Virus record (IMG/VR): IMGVR_UViG_3300042731_005244
Location: 1-41,470 of that record
Source: a virus
DNA: 41,470 nt
Reading direction: 5' to 3' (one strand)
Shown here: positions 25,106 to 31,910 of the stretch, piece by piece
Layout: the number at the start of each line of letters is the position of its first letter
Numbering within the stretch: position 1 is the stretch's first letter
The notes under the pieces: generated by a model
The model's input: the letters and a program-made list of their open reading frames with translations, nothing else
What the model was told of the DNA's origin: nothing
Database searches by the model: none
Position numbers and translations under genes: made by a program

Positions 25106-25331
25106 CTTCCATCCCTTTCTTTATAAACACAGTATCGATAGTATCGTCGCGGTGCGAATACACAGTAAGCAATAGTTCGCAGTACGACTCAAGTAAGTAC
25201 CACTCATATCCCTCCACCCATGTTGTAGTAATCTTGTTGCCATATATCCGCTTAAGTAAACGATATACAGCGTCCCTGTAGGTCTCTGTGTCCTTCTTAA
25301 ACGTATGTCGCCCATTACACAATAATTTCAT
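25086..25331 (-). CDS. 81-aa protein, first gene of the leftward operon
   Basis: An 81-aa protein, starting MKLLCNGRHTFKKDTETYRD, with a helical first half (YRDAVYRLLKRIYG), a Trp/Tyr-rich middle (TTTWVEGYEWYLLESYCELLLTV, quoted partly: WVEGYEWYLLESYCELLLTV) and a charged end. I chose ATG 25331 because AGGAGG lies six bases upstream (25338-25343); an upstream ATG at 25385 has no ribosome site. It is the first gene after the leftward promoter and overlaps the fusion gene by 20 bases. Early phage proteins in this place often modify host functions. Function unknown. Confidence 0.55.
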   Translation of the reverse strand: MKLLCNGRHTFKKDTETYRDAVYRLLKRIYGNKITTTWVEGYEWYLLESYCELLLTVYSHRDDTIDTVFIKKGMEDASADN

Positions 25332-25353
25332 CCCAAACCTCCTTTTGGTCATG

Positions 25354-25382
25354 ACAATATCACGCCATAGCCAACCTGTCAA
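25354..25382 (-). promoter_or_regulatory. Leftward early promoter
   Basis: On the minus strand the sequence reads TTGACA (25377-25382), 17 bases, then TATTGT (25354-25359), with an extended TGA before the -10 box. It drives the operon 25331 to 21904. Confidence 0.65.
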
Positions 25383-25418
25383 CATTTTTTTATTGACACC
25401 TTTTTATCGCGTGATATT
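25357..25418. promoter_or_regulatory. Inverted repeat overlapping both -10 boxes
   Basis: AATATCACGC (25357-25366) and GCGTGATATT (25409-25418) form perfect 10-base arms centred near 25387, one over each -10 element. This could be an operator that switches both operons together, or just the shared extended -10 sequence of two copies of one promoter type. Confidence 0.45.
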
Positions 25419-25420
25419 CT
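25393..25420 (+). promoter_or_regulatory. Rightward early promoter
   Basis: TTGACA (25393-25398), 16 bases, TATTCT (25415-25420), preceded by TGA as an extended -10. It lies back to back with the leftward promoter, -35 boxes 10 bases apart, and drives the gene at 25455 onward. Confidence 0.65.
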
Positions 25421-25454
25421 AGGTGAGTAAAACGCGGACAAAAAAGGAGATGAT

Positions 25455-25610
25455 ATGCAAAATCCATATACAAAGATTTGTATAAATTGCGGAGAGAACT
25501 ATGATTCTGAGATAATGGGTTATCGGCTTGGGTCGAAGGTGTTTTGCTGTCGCCACTGTTATCTTGCATGGATTGAGGATTTCTCTGATTATTACGGGGA
25601 GGATGATTAA
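25455..25610 (+). CDS. 51-aa zinc-finger protein
   Basis: A 51-aa protein starting at ATG 25455 (AAGGAG at 25445-25450). Cysteines at C9-x2-C12 and C32-x2-C35 (C31 is next to C32) form a two-knuckle zinc module, separated by a short beta-type stretch, followed by an acidic tail (YLAWIEDFSDYYGEDD). Phage proteins of this size and make-up often contact host transcription or the ribosome. The stop shares a base with the next start (TAATG), so the two genes are coupled. Partner and function are unknown. Confidence 0.65.
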   Translation: MQNPYTKICINCGENYDSEIMGYRLGSKVFCCRHCYLAWIEDFSDYYGEDD

Positions 25611-25945
25611 TGAAAGTTGATTACATTATTATAAAGATGAGCGAGCATCATAAATCATTTACGACTATAGATCTTGCACATGTGTGTATGTGCCTACATT
25701 CCAAGCTGGGATTAGAGATCCCTCGCCAGGTTTCAGACCTCAGATCCTTTTTTCGTCTTTGGCGTAATAGATTTGAGTGGGACGGCATTAATATAGAAAC
25801 TACTCAACCGTTCAGTAGGCAACTTCTTGATGCAGCCTGGATTGTGTCGACCCTAGGGTATAAAGGAGATCGTAATACAATAGACAATATAATAGAAACT
25901 TCTCTATCTAATAGTAAAATCCATGAAAGCTCACTTTTCGCTTGA
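25610..25945 (+). CDS. Hypothetical early protein
   Basis: A 111-aa protein beginning MKVDYIIIKMSEHHKSFTT. It has a His/Cys-rich stretch (DLAHVCMCLHSKLGLEIP), a helical Arg-rich part (FFRLWRNRFEWDGI) and a Ser/Asn-rich C-terminus. The layout (helix, RQVSDLRSFFRLWRNRF, strand-like end) resembles a small winged-helix or DNA-binding protein, but no family is recognised. It starts on the stop of the zinc-finger gene and its end lies over a promoter for the following gene (25942). Confidence 0.5.
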   Translation: MKVDYIIIKMSEHHKSFTTIDLAHVCMCLHSKLGLEIPRQVSDLRSFFRLWRNRFEWDGINIETTQPFSRQLLDAAWIVSTLGYKGDRNTIDNIIETSLSNSKIHESSLFA

Positions 25946-25969
25946 CAGGCTGCTACTGTGTGATATCCT
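25942..25969 (+). promoter_or_regulatory. Rightward promoter before the gene at 26012
   Basis: TTGACA (25942-25947), 16 bases, TATCCT (25964-25969), again with TGA before the -10 box and a GGCTG after the -35 box, as at 40358. It overlaps the stop codon of the upstream gene. Confidence 0.6.
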
Positions 25970-26011
25970 TTAATTACAGGCTAACGACATCACAATAAAA
26001 AAGGAGACGAA

Positions 26012-26278
26012 ATGAAAAATTTCACATCTAGAAACGACGTCGGTGATTATCTGAAAACTAGGCCAGCGCAGCTCGAGATCTATAACTACCTGTGCGCACA
26101 TCCGGAGGGTTGCGCAGGTGCGGTGCGGACAAATCAGAGAGCTCGCGGATTTGTTAACGACAAACAGTGTGGTGGGAGAGAGTGCTTGGAGCCTCTCTAC
26201 CGCCTGGTAGATGTCGGATTAGTGTCCGTAGACAGTTCAGGTCCAGTAGATCTCTATAAAGCAGTGCTGGTCGACTAA
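26012..26278 (+). CDS. Small winged-helix-like protein
   Basis: An 88-aa protein with AAGGAG (26001-26006) before ATG 26012. The helix pattern RPAQLEIYNYLCAHPEGC, then VRTNQRARGF, then ECLEPLYRLVDVGLVSVDSSGP (helix, then wing with the L-V-D-V-G-L turn) is typical of a small winged-helix fold of the replication or transcription kind. It has four cysteines without a clear zinc pattern. It has its own promoter and stands as a one-gene unit. DNA binding is likely; its target is unknown. Confidence 0.5.
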   Translation: MKNFTSRNDVGDYLKTRPAQLEIYNYLCAHPEGCAGAVRTNQRARGFVNDKQCGGRECLEPLYRLVDVGLVSVDSSGPVDLYKAVLVD

Positions 26279-26502
26279 TCCTACCTTTTCTTCCGTTCTC
26301 ACTTCCCAACATGATTTTGCTGTATATTCGCTTTATTAGGCGATAAATTGGTGCGCTACAATACGTAGATGCTCACCAATAGATAATTCAATCGCCACAC
26401 GAAACATAAAAAATAATTTTTCTCTTGACAGCTACGGCGGCCGTGGTATCGTCATAATCATGTTATGACAACTTTGTGGCCGCCTGCAACAGGAGGGAAA
26501 CC
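26279..26502. promoter_or_regulatory. Intergenic region with promoter and inverted repeat
   Basis: No gene is seen. Near its end lies TTGACA (26425-26430), 16 bases, TATCGT (26447-26452). GGCGGCC (near 26437-26443) and GGCCGCC (near 26477-26483) form a perfect 7-base inverted repeat around the -10 box and start site, a likely operator or leader hairpin. The rest is A/T-rich. Confidence 0.5.
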
Positions 26503-26742
26503 ATGGTATTTGATGATGTCGTGAATCGCAACGTTGAGTTTCCAGGATTAGGCGCAGTTGACTCAGTTAGACAACAACGGATCCTCTGTGCAGAAATCCT
26601 AAAAGGGGTACTGTTTGAGGGGATAGAGTACTCGTTTCCTGAGCTAAAACTTGTTTACCGAACACAGAGGTCTACCGATCCTGTCTCTGCGCAGGTGCTC
26701 AGTGTTTTGAATAATATTGCTGCTCGTAGGTTACAGCAGTAA
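26503..26742 (+). CDS. 79-aa hypothetical early protein
   Basis: ATG 26503 has a strong ribosome site (AGGAGG, 26491-26496); an earlier in-frame ATG lacks one. The product (MVFDDVVNRNVEFPGLG, then VRQQRILCAEILKGVLFEG, then SFPELKLVYRTQRSTDPVS) looks like an alpha-beta protein of about 80 aa ending in an amphipathic helix. No known domain is recognised. It lies directly before the replication initiator, so a role in replication or its control is possible. Confidence 0.55.
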   Translation: MVFDDVVNRNVEFPGLGAVDSVRQQRILCAEILKGVLFEGIEYSFPELKLVYRTQRSTDPVSAQVLSVLNNIAARRLQQ

Positions 26743-26790
26743 TCCTGCTGAGTCGTTTAAGGTCTTAAAAAAACATAGGTGGGGTGAAAA

Positions 26791-27576
26791 ATGTCAGGTT
26801 TTGTTAAATTACAGTCCTCTATTTTACAAAGTACGGTTTGGCAGGAGCCAGACCATATCAGGATATTATGGATCACTATGTTGGCTCTAAAAGGGCATGA
26901 CGGCGTCGTTGAGGCATCAATTCCTGGCCTTGCTGATGCTGCTAGAATTACGCTTGAAGAATGCGAAAACGGACTTAATCGACTCACTTCTCCCGATAAA
27001 TATTCGCGCACAAAAGCGCATGAGGGGCGACGAATTGAGGAAATAGATGGGGGTTGGCTAATCTTAAATCACGAGAAATATCGTGGAGATACATCAACTG
27101 AGCGAGTCAGGAAGCATCGAGAAAAAATAATGAAAAACGATGAAACGTTACAGAAACGTTCGAAACGTTTCGAAACGAATGAAACGGGCGAAACCGGATC
27201 AGATCAGATCAGATCAGATCAGAATAAGAAGAATACTGTCGCAAAGCGACAGCGTTATGGTGAGAATTTTGGACGATTTTGGGAGGCATGGCCTGGCAGA
27301 CCTAAGGGATCCAAAGAAAATGCATACACGTACTGGACAAAGACTAAACAAGACAGACCTGGCTGTGAGTGGCTTATCACTGCGGTTCGGGGCCAGGAGC
27401 AACAAAACGAAGAGAAACGAAAACGAGGAGAGTTTGTCCCACAGTGGCCTCACTGTGAACGTTGGTTAAAAAGGCACGGTTGGGACGAGCTAGAGTCACC
27501 GAAGAAAAAAGGACGATGGGTGATCGAAAATGGAATAGGACCGCAGTACCCCAAAAGAGTTTGGGTTGAGGAATAG
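26791..27576 (+). CDS. Replication initiator, lambda O-like
   Basis: A 261-aa initiator. Residues 1-110 form a winged-helix domain (FVKLQSSILQSTVWQEPDHI, VEASIPGLADAARITLEECENGLNRL quoted in part: IPGLADAARITLEECENGL, GGWLILNHEKY). A polar linker (about 111-155) holds a low-complexity stretch made by the DNA repeat block. The C-terminal part has ENFGRFWEAWPGRPKGSK and ends KRVWVEE, a DnaT/DnaB-recruiting type of domain (F-W-x-x-W-P in replication proteins). It should bind the origin and hand over the DnaB helicase (28511). GGTGGGG before ATG 26791. Confidence 0.65.
   Translation: MSGFVKLQSSILQSTVWQEPDHIRILWITMLALKGHDGVVEASIPGLADAARITLEECENGLNRLTSPDKYSRTKAHEGRRIEEIDGGWLILNHEKYRGDTSTERVRKHREKIMKNDETLQKRSKRFETNETGETGSDQIRSDQNKKNTVAKRQRYGENFGRFWEAWPGRPKGSKENAYTYWTKTKQDRPGCEWLITAVRGQEQQNEEKRKRGEFVPQWPHCERWLKRHGWDELESPKKKGRWVIENGIGPQYPKRVWVEE
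27142..27221 (+). repeat. Iteron-like block inside the initiator gene, candidate origin
   Basis: GAAACG occurs at 27142, 27153, 27162, 27172 and 27181, and GAAACC at 27190, so six units sit at 9-11-base steps. They are followed at once by five GATCA units (GATC at 27197, 27202, 27207, 27212, 27217). Lambda-type phages keep their origin inside gene O in the same linker region. The helical spacing suits an initiator dimer array, and the GATC run could respond to Dam methylation. Confidence 0.55.
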
Positions 27577-27585
27577 GGAATTGAC

Positions 27586-28077
27586 GTGAGAGTAACAGTA
27601 GAAAAAGTTTTGGCCTTGAATCCATGTTACAGTCGCGAAGAAATCAAAACGCTCGCCGCTGGCAGAAAATGGGTTAGGCCTAGGACAATAGCAAAGATGG
27701 ATATAGCATACCGCGACAGGCTTTGGGTGTTAACAGGGTTGATGTCTGGGCAACAACAGGGCGAATTTGCGCGCAGATGTGCACTCGACGTTAAACGTTT
27801 CTGGGATGCGCCTGATATAGTAAAAAAATACTTAGAAACAGGGGATGGGGCGATTATGGAGGCTGCAAGGGAGGCGGCTTGGACAGCTGGCCGGCCCGCA
27901 TTTGCTGACCAGACATGGGATAGGGCTAGATCGTCAGCCTTCTCGGCGTCTCAGGCTGGATCCTGGGATGCGTGCAGGGATGCATCCTGGGATGCAGTTT
28001 ACGCCAATGTTGCCTCCAGACGCTTGGCGTGGGAAAAATATATCAGTTGGTGTGTTGAGTATTTAGACCAACAATAA
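27586..28077 (+). CDS. Paralogue 1 of the six-gene Ala-rich family
   Basis: A 163-aa protein starting at GTG 27586 (RVTVEKVLALNPCYSREE). The family core has three parts: an N-terminal CYSR...AGRKW...RTIAK segment, a DRLWVLTGLMS-x-x-Q-x-x-EFARRCALDV helix region, and an Ala-rich variable C-terminal half closed by EKYISWCVEYLD. This copy stands alone, before the small genes and dnaB, and ends DQQ rather than GTKE. The helix-rich A-x-x-A-W-D-A pattern resembles the Ala-rich proteins often annotated as Imm5-like immunity proteins; that link is from memory and weak. Function unknown. Confidence 0.6.
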   Translation: MRVTVEKVLALNPCYSREEIKTLAAGRKWVRPRTIAKMDIAYRDRLWVLTGLMSGQQQGEFARRCALDVKRFWDAPDIVKKYLETGDGAIMEAAREAAWTAGRPAFADQTWDRARSSAFSASQAGSWDACRDASWDAVYANVASRRLAWEKYISWCVEYLDQQ

Positions 28078-28087
28078 GGAAAGAAAA

Positions 28088-28168
28088 ATGAAAGACGCAA
28101 AACCGACACCGATGAGCGCAATAAAATCTCACTGCCATGAGTGCCTAGGGTGCTACTATGACGGATAG
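28088..28168 (+). CDS. Very small Cys-rich ORF, possibly amber-interrupted
   Basis: A 26-codon frame from ATG 28088 with Cys at CHECLGC ends at TAG 28166-28168. The same frame goes on for 13 codons (beginning RACEKAS) to TGA 28208-28210, so one stop splits a possible 40-aa zinc protein. Phages often carry small zinc proteins with CxxCxG near a similar place. Read-through or a decayed gene are both possible. The upstream AAGGAAAG (28077-28084) is a fair ribosome site. Confidence 0.3.
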   Translation: MKDAKPTPMSAIKSHCHECLGCYYDG

Positions 28169-28219
28169 CGAGCCTGTGAGAAGGCATCACGGACTTTAAA
28201 AAGTGAATGAGGTTAACAG

Positions 28220-28432
28220 ATGAAAGATGCTGAGGTAAGAAAAGAAATAGGGTGTTTGATAAAAATTGGTGCGCTTGTTGAGTGTCTAATGCAGTGTGGG
28301 AATTGCAAGCACTATGAACCAGCCGATTTAATGTGTGCTAATCCTGCACACGAATTACCAGAATCAGTAGAAATCACAGAGCGCTGTGGAAATTGGGAAT
28401 TAAACGAAAGACCGACAGATCGAGGATTGTGA
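28220..28432 (+). CDS. 70-aa Cys-rich zinc-binding-like protein
   Basis: A 70-aa protein with CGNCKHYEP, then C-x10-14 spacing to a final RCGNWEL. The pattern C-x2-C-x-x-Y, then a lone C, then C-G-x-W is that of many short phage and bacterial zinc proteins. The N-terminal 25 residues are a helix (DAEVRKEIGCLIKIGALVE). GAGGTTAACAG precedes ATG 28220. It lies between a paralogue gene and dnaB, so a role in replication or gene control is plausible. No partner is identified. Confidence 0.55.
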   Translation: MKDAEVRKEIGCLIKIGALVECLMQCGNCKHYEPADLMCANPAHELPESVEITERCGNWELNERPTDRGL

Positions 28433-28510
28433 GGCGCGTATATCGAGCGAATCCTCGTTAGAGGCACTAAGACTGGGGAGAGCTCGTAAGTCCGAGAGGA
28501 GTGAAGAGGA

Positions 28511-29803
28511 ATGAATCACACACCACCGCACGATCTGGAGCTAGAAAAAGCTGTACTCGGCTGCGTGATATTGGACAACCGGCTTGGTGCTACAGTGTGC
28601 GGGGATGTAAGTGTTGATAGTTTTTACGATACTCGTAATAGAGTCATTTTTGATGCAGTAAGGCAACTTGTGGAGGCAAGCGAGCCGGTAGATGCCGTTA
28701 CAGTCCACGGGAGGCTATCTGAGGCCGCTAAGAAGGCAGATGGCATGGTAGCATACCTGTCGACGCTTACGGACTCTGTAGCCACCATACAGCGCCTTGA
28801 GAGCTATATTGCAAAACTGAAAGAGCTTGAGCGCCATCGCAACCTTATTTGCACCGCAGCTGGCATCGCTGAGAAAGGCTACTCGGCAACAGACACGGTT
28901 GATTATATAAAAACGGCTCGTGAGGAGATCACCAAAATTACGGATAATGTCGAGGCATCCTCGTTTGTGCAGGTTAAGGAGGTGTCAGGAGATGTGTACG
29001 ACGAGCTTTTGAGCAATGATCCTCCAAGGGGACTGATAAAAACCGGAATACATGCTATCGACTCAGAGTATGGAGGTCTTTGGCCTGGGGTGGTTACGAT
29101 GCTAGCTGCTCGTCCGTCGATGGGAAAATCGGCTCTGGCTCTGACGATATTGGCTAACGCAGCGCTGGCTCAAAAAAAAGTGCTGTTTTTTAGTTTAGAA
29201 GACACAAAGGAGATGGTAGTCAGGCGCTTATTCGCGCGATTTGCGGATATCAATAGCCACAAACTGCTTAACAGGTCTCTGAATTTTGAGGAGATTAGGC
29301 GACTAGAGGGTGCGCGCGATATAATAAACTGCCTGCCTATTACAATTGATGATACTAGCGCCTACAATGCGCAGACGCTAAGAGGACGCATACAGCGACA
29401 GATTGATACTGAGGGGGTTGATCTATTGGTGATAGATCACCTGGACTACATTGACGCGGGAGGGGATGGCGTTTACGAGCGAACTACCGCTAAGGCAAAG
29501 GCAGTTACTCAGATAATCAGAGATCTCAAGTTGCCTAATATCGTGTTGCACCAACTAAACCGGCAAAACACTACGAGACCTGATAAAATGCCAGCTCTAT
29601 CAGATCTCAGAGGATCAGGCGATATTGAGCAGTTAATTAGAGTTGCGTGGTTTTTGCACAGGGAGCACTACTACGACAAAGACCAGGGAGATGAAAACGA
29701 GGCTACTTTGCTTATTGCAAAAAACAGTCATGGACCCACAGGTTCAATCGGACTACATTGCGATTTATCCAGGATGCATTTTTGTGATAAGCAGCAGTTT
29801 TAA
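28511..29803 (+). CDS. dnaB: Replicative DNA helicase DnaB
   Basis: A 430-aa DnaB-type helicase. N-terminal helical domain: residues 8-105 (LELEKAVLGCVILDN, DSFYDTRNRVIFDAV). RecA-like core: Walker A RPSMGKSA near 201-208, followed by LALTILANAAL, Walker B LLVIDHLDYID near 305-315, a LSDLRGSGDIEQ sensor (near 365-376), and a C-terminal ALLIAKNSHGPTG-like strand (here ATLLIAKNSHGPTGSI). It is slightly shorter than the usual 440-470 aa but complete. AGAGG at 28504-28508. With the O-like initiator upstream it supplies the fork helicase. No phage primase is seen, so host DnaG is probably used. Confidence 0.9.
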   Translation: MNHTPPHDLELEKAVLGCVILDNRLGATVCGDVSVDSFYDTRNRVIFDAVRQLVEASEPVDAVTVHGRLSEAAKKADGMVAYLSTLTDSVATIQRLESYIAKLKELERHRNLICTAAGIAEKGYSATDTVDYIKTAREEITKITDNVEASSFVQVKEVSGDVYDELLSNDPPRGLIKTGIHAIDSEYGGLWPGVVTMLAARPSMGKSALALTILANAALAQKKVLFFSLEDTKEMVVRRLFARFADINSHKLLNRSLNFEEIRRLEGARDIINCLPITIDDTSAYNAQTLRGRIQRQIDTEGVDLLVIDHLDYIDAGGDGVYERTTAKAKAVTQIIRDLKLPNIVLHQLNRQNTTRPDKMPALSDLRGSGDIEQLIRVAWFLHREHYYDKDQGDENEATLLIAKNSHGPTGSIGLHCDLSRMHFCDKQQF

Positions 29804-29813
29804 AGGAGATGAC

Positions 29814-30365
29814 ATGCGTGTGACACTGGAAAAAATATTGGAGATGGGCCCGTGCTATAGTAGAGGAAAAATCGAAAAACTTTTTGCTGGCCGAAAATGG
29901 CTTGCGCCTAGAACAATCTCTAAATTGAATATACCACCAGATGATCGGATTTGGGTATTAACAGGATTAATGTCAGGAAAGCAACAACGCGAATTTTCTC
30001 GCAGGTGTGCATTGGACGTTATACATTTATGGGATGCTTCACCGGTTGTAAAAAAATACTTAGAAACAGGCTATGAGGAGATTAGGGAGGCAGCTAAGGA
30101 GGCGGTATTATTCTCTGCCGTTTCTGCCGCCTGGGGCACGGATTGGGAAGCCCCTTGGCTAGCAACTAAAAAAGTGTCCACGAATGATAGCGTTGTAATA
30201 GCCAGGCGTGCAGCAATTGCAGCGTCAAGGGCCGCCGCAAACCATGTATGCGCGAACACGCCAGAGGTAGCGCCATGGGATTTAGTGAGGAACGCTGAAA
30301 TAGAAAAATATATCAGCTGGTGTATCGAATACCTCGATGGAACAAAGGAGATAACGTGCGAGTAA
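29814..30365 (+). CDS. Paralogue 2 of the Ala-rich family
   Basis: A 183-aa protein starting at ATG 29814 with AAGGAG (29803-29808), right after dnaB. It keeps the family core and ends EKYISWCIEYLDGTKEITCE. Its variable half (residues 95-155) is a private version with VSTNDSVVIARRAAIAAS. The stretch 29950-30025 is identical, base for base, to 30492-30567 in paralogue 3. The end overlaps the next GTG start by 10 bases; the GTKE codons supply the AAAGGAG ribosome site of the next copy. Function unknown. Confidence 0.65.
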   Translation: MRVTLEKILEMGPCYSRGKIEKLFAGRKWLAPRTISKLNIPPDDRIWVLTGLMSGKQQREFSRRCALDVIHLWDASPVVKKYLETGYEEIREAAKEAVLFSAVSAAWGTDWEAPWLATKKVSTNDSVVIARRAAIAASRAAANHVCANTPEVAPWDLVRNAEIEKYISWCIEYLDGTKEITCE

Positions 30366-30898
30366 CAATGGAAAAAATATTGGAGCTAAAGCCGTGTTAC
30401 AGTCGCGAAGAAATCGAAAAACTTTTTGCCGGTAGAAAATGGATTAGCCCTAGAACAATCGCTAGATTGGATATCCCTTTAGATGATCGACTTTGGGTAT
30501 TAACAGGATTAATGTCAGGAAAGCAACAACGCGAATTTTCTCGCAGGTGTGCATTGGACGTTATACACCTCTGGGAAGCGCCGGATATAGTAAAAAAATA
30601 CCTGAAAACTGGCGATGAGGATATTAGGGAGGCAGCAAATAAGATCGATTGGTACGATGCCATCGCAGCAGCGATGTATGAATTTAAGGCAGCAGCAAGG
30701 GACGCAGCAGCTCTGGCAACAACGACTGACGAAACATGGGCCTCAGCAAGAGCTGCCGCTAGAGCCACAGCGAGTCATGTTTCTGGAAACATGCCCGATG
30801 TGGCATCTTGGAATTTTGCTTGGACCGACGCAATGGAAAAATATATTGGCTGGTGTGTCGAATACCTCGATGGGACAAAGGAGATAACGTGCGAGTAA
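30356..30898 (+). CDS. Paralogue 3 of the Ala-rich family
   Basis: A 180-aa protein from GTG 30356, translated VRVTMEKILELKPCYS. Its first half is close to copy 2. Its variable half has MYEFKAAARDAAALATTTDE and then a segment WASARAAARATASH, which it shares with paralogue 6 (34 identical bases at 30735-30768 and 32298-32331). Overlap with both neighbours is 10 bases, and the next copy's ribosome site lies in its last codons. The pattern of one half like copy 2 and another like copy 6 points to recombination between copies. Function unknown. Confidence 0.65.
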   Translation: MRVTMEKILELKPCYSREEIEKLFAGRKWISPRTIARLDIPLDDRLWVLTGLMSGKQQREFSRRCALDVIHLWEAPDIVKKYLKTGDEDIREAANKIDWYDAIAAAMYEFKAAARDAAALATTTDETWASARAAARATASHVSGNMPDVASWNFAWTDAMEKYIGWCVEYLDGTKEITCE

Positions 30899-31407
30899 CA
30901 ATGGAAAAAATATTGGCGCTAAGGCCATGCTACAGCAGGAAAAAGATCGAAAAACTTTTTGCCGGTAGAAAATGGATTTGCACTAGAACAATAGCTAATT
31001 TAGACATCCCACACGGTGACAGGCTTTGGGTGTTAACCGGGCTAATGTCAATAAAACAATGTCGAGAATTTGCTCGACGTTGTGCACTCGACGTTATCCA
31101 TTTATGTGAGGCACCTGATATTGTAAAAGACTACCTTAAAACAGTCGATGAGGAGATTAGAGAGGCGGCTTGGGACGCGGTAAACAGTAAAATCTGTTCG
31201 CTCGTTTGTGATTTCGCCTGTTCAGCGGCTTGCACAAGAGATCCAGAAATAACCAGAGATGCTGCATATCACACCGCTTGGGAAGCGGCTAGAGAGGCGG
31301 TTTTTGACACTGCCAAATATACGACTTACGAGGAAAACTGTGAAAAATACATCAGTTGGTGTGTAGAGTATCTCGATGGAACAAAGGAGATGACATGCGT
31401 GGGATAA
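30889..31407 (+). CDS. Paralogue 4 of the Ala-rich family
   Basis: A 172-aa protein from GTG 30889. It has the family core with RRCALDVIHLCEAP (Cys in place of the Trp seen in copies 2, 3 and 6). Its variable half is Cys-rich (KICSLVCDFACSAACTRDPE) and nearly identical to copy 5: 70 consecutive bases at 31228-31297 match 31734-31803. It ends GTKEMTCVG, the only copy with this end. The overlap with copy 5 is 13 bases. Function unknown. Confidence 0.65.
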   Translation: MRVTMEKILALRPCYSRKKIEKLFAGRKWICTRTIANLDIPHGDRLWVLTGLMSIKQCREFARRCALDVIHLCEAPDIVKDYLKTVDEEIREAAWDAVNSKICSLVCDFACSAACTRDPEITRDAAYHTAWEAAREAVFDTAKYTTYEENCEKYISWCVEYLDGTKEMTCVG

Positions 31408-31910
31408 TGGAAAAAATAATGAAGATGGATCCCTGCTATAGCAAGAAAAAAACCGAAGAAATATTTGCCGTTAGAAAATGGCTTACGCCTATAACAATCG
31501 CGAAATTGGATATTCCGCTAAATGATAGGCTCTGGGTGTTAATAGGCTTGCTCTCACAACAACAACAACGCGAATTTTCTCGCCGATGTGCACTGGACGT
31601 AATTCACTTATGTGTTGCTCCACCGGTTGTAAAAAAATATTTAAAAACTGGTGATGAGACGATTAGGGAGGCAGCTTGGCTCGCGGTAAACAGTAATATC
31701 TGCTCATTCGTTTGTGATTTCGCCTTTTCTGCTGCTTGCACAAGAGATCCAGAAATAACCAGAGATGCTGCATATCACACCGCTTGGGAAGCGGCTAGAG
31801 AGGGAGTTTGGGACACTGCCAAATATACGACTTACGAGGAAAACTGTGAAAAATATATCAGTTGGTGTGTCGAATACCTCGATGGAACAAAGGAGACAAC
31901 GTGCGAGTAA
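31395..31910 (+). CDS. Paralogue 5 of the Ala-rich family
   Basis: A 171-aa protein from ATG 31395 (AAGGAG at 31384-31389). Its N-terminal half is the most diverged (MRGIMEKIMKMDPCYSKKKT, VRKWLTPITIAK, LIGLLSQQQQREFSRRC). Its C-terminal half repeats that of copy 4 with few changes. A diverged first half joined to a near-identical second half is best explained by gene conversion or crossover. It ends GTKETTCE, overlapping copy 6 by 10 bases. Function unknown. Confidence 0.65.
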   Translation: MRGIMEKIMKMDPCYSKKKTEEIFAVRKWLTPITIAKLDIPLNDRLWVLIGLLSQQQQREFSRRCALDVIHLCVAPPVVKKYLKTGDETIREAAWLAVNSNICSFVCDFAFSAACTRDPEITRDAAYHTAWEAAREGVWDTAKYTTYEENCEKYISWCVEYLDGTKETTCE

